Positions 31,073 to 34,744 of a stretch of DNA of 34,744 bases are shown piece after piece. A model generated the notes under the pieces. That model saw only the letters and a program-made list of their open reading frames with translations. It was not told where the DNA came from and did no database searches. Source of the DNA: Candidatus Endomicrobiellum pyrsonymphae (lineage in GTDB: Bacteria > Elusimicrobiota > Endomicrobiia > Endomicrobiales > Endomicrobiaceae); assembly GCA_020328045.1 (NCBI GenBank), contig JAIXMY010000003.1:1-34744 (forward strand), in the 5' to 3' direction. The position numbers and the translations under genes are program-made. Each line of letters begins with the position of its first letter. Positions within the stretch are counted from its first letter, which is position 1.

Positions 31073-31324
31073 ATGGCACATGTTAAAGCGCAGGGTTCGT
31101 CAACCAATGGACGCGATTCGCACGGTCAGAGACTAGGTGTAAAAATATATGGAGATCAAAAAGCCCTCGCGGGCGCCATAATAGTGCGTCAAAGAGGGAC
31201 TAAGTATCATCCCGGAGTAAACGTAGGAATGGGCAAAGATAATACTATTTTTGCAAAAGTTGCAGGCACAGTGAAATTCATTAGAAAATCCGGCGATAGG
31301 TGTTATGTCAATATCGAGCAATAA
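31073..31324 (+). CDS. rpmA: 50S ribosomal protein L27
   Basis: [48 protein letters not shown]. Confidence 0.97.
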   Translation: MAHVKAQGSSTNGRDSHGQRLGVKIYGDQKALAGAIIVRQRGTKYHPGVNVGMGKDNTIFAKVAGTVKFIRKSGDRCYVNIEQ

Positions 31325-31335
31325 GTTTTACGCGA

Positions 31336-31385
31336 CCATTCCCATTTTTAAAAAAGGGTGGTAATGCCAACGGCATTGACGGAGT
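31336..31385 (+). repeat. Hairpin module of R2 family between rpmA and obgE
   Basis: CATTCCCATTTTTAAAAAAGGGTGGTAATGCCAACGGCATTGACGGAG. Confidence 0.65.
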
Positions 31386-31495
31386 GTTGCGGAGTGGCGA
31401 TGAAGATGTCGAGGAGCTAGTGATTGGATGGGTTGAGGGGTTGCTTTCGCGTGGTGATGTGCTGGCGTAAGATAGAGATGTGGGACCAAATAAAA

Positions 31496-32758
31496 ATGTT
31501 TATAGACAAAGTTAATGTTTTTCTTACAGCCGGTCGCGGTGGCGACGGCTGTATTTCTTTTAGAAGGGAAAAGTACGTTCCTTACGGCGGACCAAGTGGT
31601 GGTAATGGGGGCAAGGGGGGCGATATCTATTTTGAGGGAGATCCTCACAAAACAACGCTGCTTGATATATCTTACAAACCGAAATTCAATGCTGAAGACG
31701 GTGATAAAGGATTGCCAAGCGATAAATTCGGCAGATACGGCAAAGACTTGATAATCAAAATACCGCTGGGAACTCTGGTCTTTAAAAAGGGAAAGCTTTT
31801 TACAGACTTAAAAACTGCAGGGGAAAGGGTTCTAATTGTGAAAGGCGGCAGAGGGGGTAGAGGAAATGCTTCTTTTAAAACAGGAAGACATACCGCTCCC
31901 AGAATAGCCGAAAAAGGCGAACCGGGCGAAACTGCTGAAGTTAATCTTGAACTTCGTTTGATAGCGGACGTTGGTTTTGTAGGGTTGCCAAATGCCGGAA
32001 AATCAACTCTTTTGTCGCAAGTTTCAGCCGCAAGACCTAAAATTGCAGATTATCCTTTTACAACATTAACACCTAATTTAGGCGTTGTTGATTATAAAGG
32101 TAAGCATTTCGTGGCTACCGACATACCGGGGATAATTGAAGGCGCTCATCAGGGCAAAGGTCTTGGCTTTGAGTTTTTAAGACATATAAGACGTACAAAA
32201 GTCCTTATCCACTTAATAGACGTAAGCGGTTTTGATGGTAAAGATCCTTATGAGAACTATAAAATTGTAAATAACGAATTAAAAAAATATTCAGAATATC
32301 TCGCTAAAAAGCATATAATAACGGTTTTAAATAAAGTTGATTTACCGGAATCTAAGCAACATGTAAAAAATTTTAAGAAACATTTAAAAAATAAAAAATT
32401 GTTCGAGATTTCTGCAGCAACCGGAAATGGCATTGAAGCGCTGCTTAAGGAAACGGCAAAAATACTTGAAAAACCAATTGCCTTTAATCCTGAAGAAGAA
32501 ATAGAAACCGTACCCATAAAGAAATATATTTACGAACCGGAATTTAAAGTTGCAGTTGATGAAGACGACGTATTTGTAGTTACAGGCGCAAAAGTGAAAA
32601 CGTTAACAGAAATGACAAAATTTGGCGAGGACGAAGCCTTAAGACGTTATCAAAATATCCTCAAAAAAATGGGTTTAGAAATCGAACTTGAAAAAATGGG
32701 CGCAAATCCAGGCGATACTGTAAGAATTGGCAATGTTGTGTTCACTTTTGAAAAATAA
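31496..32758 (+). CDS. obgE: GTPase ObgE/CgtA
   Basis: MFIDKVNVFLTAGRGGDGCISFRREKYVPYGGPSGGNGGKGG; GLPNAGKSTLL; C-terminal OCT domain. Confidence 0.97.
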   Translation: MFIDKVNVFLTAGRGGDGCISFRREKYVPYGGPSGGNGGKGGDIYFEGDPHKTTLLDISYKPKFNAEDGDKGLPSDKFGRYGKDLIIKIPLGTLVFKKGKLFTDLKTAGERVLIVKGGRGGRGNASFKTGRHTAPRIAEKGEPGETAEVNLELRLIADVGFVGLPNAGKSTLLSQVSAARPKIADYPFTTLTPNLGVVDYKGKHFVATDIPGIIEGAHQGKGLGFEFLRHIRRTKVLIHLIDVSGFDGKDPYENYKIVNNELKKYSEYLAKKHIITVLNKVDLPESKQHVKNFKKHLKNKKLFEISAATGNGIEALLKETAKILEKPIAFNPEEEIETVPIKKYIYEPEFKVAVDEDDVFVVTGAKVKTLTEMTKFGEDEALRRYQNILKKMGLEIELEKMGANPGDTVRIGNVVFTFEK

Positions 32759-32840
32759 ACGTATTTTTATGATAAACCTACGTGTCAAATCATTTAAAAA
32801 GTAATCAAAAAATAAAAATACCTGCCTGATTTGAATATTG

Positions 32841-33042
32841 GTAGTTTGTAGTCGCGATTATGCCGTCTTAGATCGTGAGATTATGAGCGAAAGATTTTTT
32901 AGAATTTGTAGTCAATTAGTTCTATAGAAATGTGTTGCTTTGCTAAGATTTTTCGCAAGTTCTAAAATTGCCTAAAAAATGCGAAGGAAATATGCTCAGC
33001 GGCAAGAATTTTGCTACTTTTGTTTTGTCTGACAAAAGTATA
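32841..33042 (+). repeat. Dispersed repeat R1, copy D
   Basis: GTCTTAGATCGTGAGATTATGAGCGAAAG...GATTTTTCGCAAGTTCTAAAATTGCCTAAAAAATGCGAAGG...CTACTTTTGTTTTGTCTGACAAAAGTATAG. Confidence 0.85.
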
Positions 33043-33131
33043 GAAAAATATGTTGACACGCGCAATGTTCTTGTTGTATAAATATAATGCAGTTAGAACA
33101 CTATTTTCTTAAATAATTATGGGGGTTTGAA

Positions 33132-34118
33132 ATGGTGGTTGATATTGATACATTGAACAAAAAAATTGTACGGGAAAGTGTTTTTGTTTCAAGGCTTTTA
33201 AGCGAGATTTCAAATATTCTTGTTGGGCAAAAGTATGTTTTAGAAAGAATGCTTATAGGGCTTTTCTCAGGGGGACATATTTTGCTTGAAGGTCTTCCGG
33301 GGCTCGCAAAAACTCTTGCGGTTAAGAGTTTGGCGTCTGCAATTAAAGCCGATTATAAAAGAATACAGTTTACTCCTGACTTGTTGCCTGCGGATGTCGT
33401 GGGTATTTTAATGTATAATCCTCAAAGTGGTAGTTTTTCCGTGAAAAAAGGACCTGTTTTTACAAATATAGTTTTAGCCGATGAAATTAACCGTGCGCCG
33501 GCAAAGGTGCAGAGCGCATTGCTTGAAGCCATGCAGGAAAAACAGGTTACAATAGGTGACGCTACGTACGAGCTTCCCGATCCATTTTTGGTTATGGCCA
33601 CGCAAAATCCTATAGAGCAAGAAGGTACATACCCTCTCCCTGAAGCTCAGGTTGACAGATTTATGCTTAAGCTTAAAGTTTCTTATCCGAGCAAAGAAGA
33701 TGAAAAAATTATTCTTGAAAGAATGACACAATCGTCGCCAAAGATAAATTCTGTAGTTACTTTAGACGATGTGCAGAGAGCGAAAAATTTAATTGAACAG
33801 ATTTATGTCGATGACAAAGTGAAAAACTACATAGTTGATATTGTGTTTGCTTCTAGAAGTCCTGAAAAATACAATCTTAAAGAATTAAAAAATCTTATTG
33901 CTTACGGCGCTTCTCCAAGAGCAACAATCAATTTAACCCTTGCGGCAAAGGCGTATGCTTTTTTGCAGGGAAGAGGTTATGTTATTCCCGAGGATATAAA
34001 AACAATCGGGCATGATGTTTTAAGACATAGAATTTTAATTACTTATGCGTCGGAAGTCGATTCTCTTACATCGGACGATATAATTGATAAAATATTTGGT
34101 GGCGTTGAAGTTCCGTAA
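33132..34118 (+). CDS. MoxR-family AAA+ ATPase
   Basis: GHILLEGLPGLAKTLAVKSLA, RIQFTPDLLPADVVG, LADEINRAPAKVQSALLEAMQEKQVTIG, MATQNPIEQEGTYPLPEAQVDRFMLK. Confidence 0.95.
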   Translation: MVVDIDTLNKKIVRESVFVSRLLSEISNILVGQKYVLERMLIGLFSGGHILLEGLPGLAKTLAVKSLASAIKADYKRIQFTPDLLPADVVGILMYNPQSGSFSVKKGPVFTNIVLADEINRAPAKVQSALLEAMQEKQVTIGDATYELPDPFLVMATQNPIEQEGTYPLPEAQVDRFMLKLKVSYPSKEDEKIILERMTQSSPKINSVVTLDDVQRAKNLIEQIYVDDKVKNYIVDIVFASRSPEKYNLKELKNLIAYGASPRATINLTLAAKAYAFLQGRGYVIPEDIKTIGHDVLRHRILITYASEVDSLTSDDIIDKIFGGVEVP

Positions 34119-34238
34119 AGTACAAGTAAATTTACAATTGTTATTGCCACAGACAAATGTATACAAAGTGTTTTATGATGAGGTGTGATCCACGGCACCT
34201 GAACTCAATACCTTGACAGACTTTGCCTGCCATCCTTG

Positions 34239-34281
34239 CATCAACCCACTGAAAAAAGTGGTGAAAGAAGTCCTTGAAAAA
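34239..34281 (-). repeat. Right arm of perfect 43-bp inverted repeat (partner 2503-2545)
   Basis: CATCAACCCACTGAAAAAAGTGGTGAAAGAAGTCCTTGAAAAA is the exact reverse complement of 2503-2545. Confidence 0.95.
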
Positions 34282-34575
34282 AGATACAATTAAGTGAGCA
34301 TCAAGATAATATTGCTTATAACAATTGTTAATAATGATTAATAGTTTGTGCACAACGGCAACCATTTTAAGTTTACCGTCGTTTGTCAGCATAGTCTTTG
34401 TTGTTTCTAATAGCGACTATAGGCAACGCACATAAAGAGCATACGTTTAACAAGAGAGCGACCTTGCAGAAGCTCTACGCCTTTTGCTAGTCTTACCGCT
34501 ATCATTGGCATAAGAAGCAAGACCTGTCGGAGCAACAATTTTTCTTAACAAGGTCGCAGTAGTTTTTCGCCTACT
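34282..34575 (-). pseudogene. IS110-family transposase, C-terminal remnant (frameshifted)
   Basis: Reverse-strand pieces PTGLASYANDSGKTSKRR, GRSLVKRMLFMCVAYSRY and LKMVAVVHKLLIIINNCYKQYYLDA match the order of motifs in the IS110/IS116 C-terminal domain, spread over frames. Confidence 0.7.
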
Positions 34576-34588
34576 GATTTCACAGAGC

Positions 34589-34744
34589 TTATCGCTTCTG
34601 TAATGCTTCAACGATTACTCTTTCAGATTGCTTTATACTTTTTTCTGTTGTCGGCAAATCTTCCGGCATTGCTCCTCCAAATTCTTTTATTGCTTGTCTT
34701 ACTTTAGCGCCTACTTCGTGTTGCGTTAAACTAGCTTTTAATTT
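34589..34744 (-). pseudogene. DinD-like (DNA-damage-inducible protein D) C-terminal segment, cut by window edge
   Basis: KLKASLTQHEVGAKVRQAIKEFGGAMPEDLPTTEKSIKQSERVIVEALQKR*; resembles the HNxVGxxVRxxIxxxGGTMPEDLPTPxKSIK ending of DinD proteins; intactness beyond window unknown. Confidence 0.6.

Noticed and set aside
30734-32758. Minus-strand ORFs opposite rplU/rpmA/obgE
   Set aside because: Antisense to highly conserved genes; hydrophobic/low-complexity translations typical of shadow ORFs.
34141-34392. 83-aa ORF on minus strand as a gene
   Set aside because: It is IS110 C-terminal debris reading into the 43-bp repeat.

Overview
AT-rich bacterial chromosomal window. Intact housekeeping genes sit among decayed genes and dispersed intergenic repeats, reminiscent of a host-restricted genome under reductive evolution. 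The gene content would fit an Elusimicrobia/Endomicrobium-like organism, but that assignment is inference only. Intact blocks: bat locus (batA fragment, BatD-like, DUF58) on the left; ilvD-ilvB-ilvN-ilvC; tRNA-Asn; guaB; AEC transporter; MetH activation protein + metH; anaerobic RNR (nrdD, a separate small glycyl-radical ORF, nrdG); nadA; ldh; a large autotransporter-like protein; eno; ftsB-like; aspartate aminotransferase; rplU-rpmA-obgE; moxR. Decayed items: two IS110-family transposase remnants, a Fic pseudogene, a DinD-like fragment, lipoprotein and phage-like relics. Main observations: (1) a perfect 43-bp inverted repeat at 2503-2545 and 34239-34281; reversing the segment between them restores the canonical moxR-DUF58-bat order, so a ~31.7 kb inversion is likely; (2) the structured leader of the IS110 N-terminal remnant (2241-2418) looks like a bridge-RNA region, and an orphan partial copy lies at 23012-23101; (3) class III RNR appears split, with the glycyl-radical motif on its own 61-aa ORF; (4) at least three repeat families, including a 276-bp MITE-like element with ~25-bp terminal inverted repeats; (5) ilvB has open frame upstream of its first ATG but no canonical start. 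All calls come from reading the sequence; no searches or folding were run.
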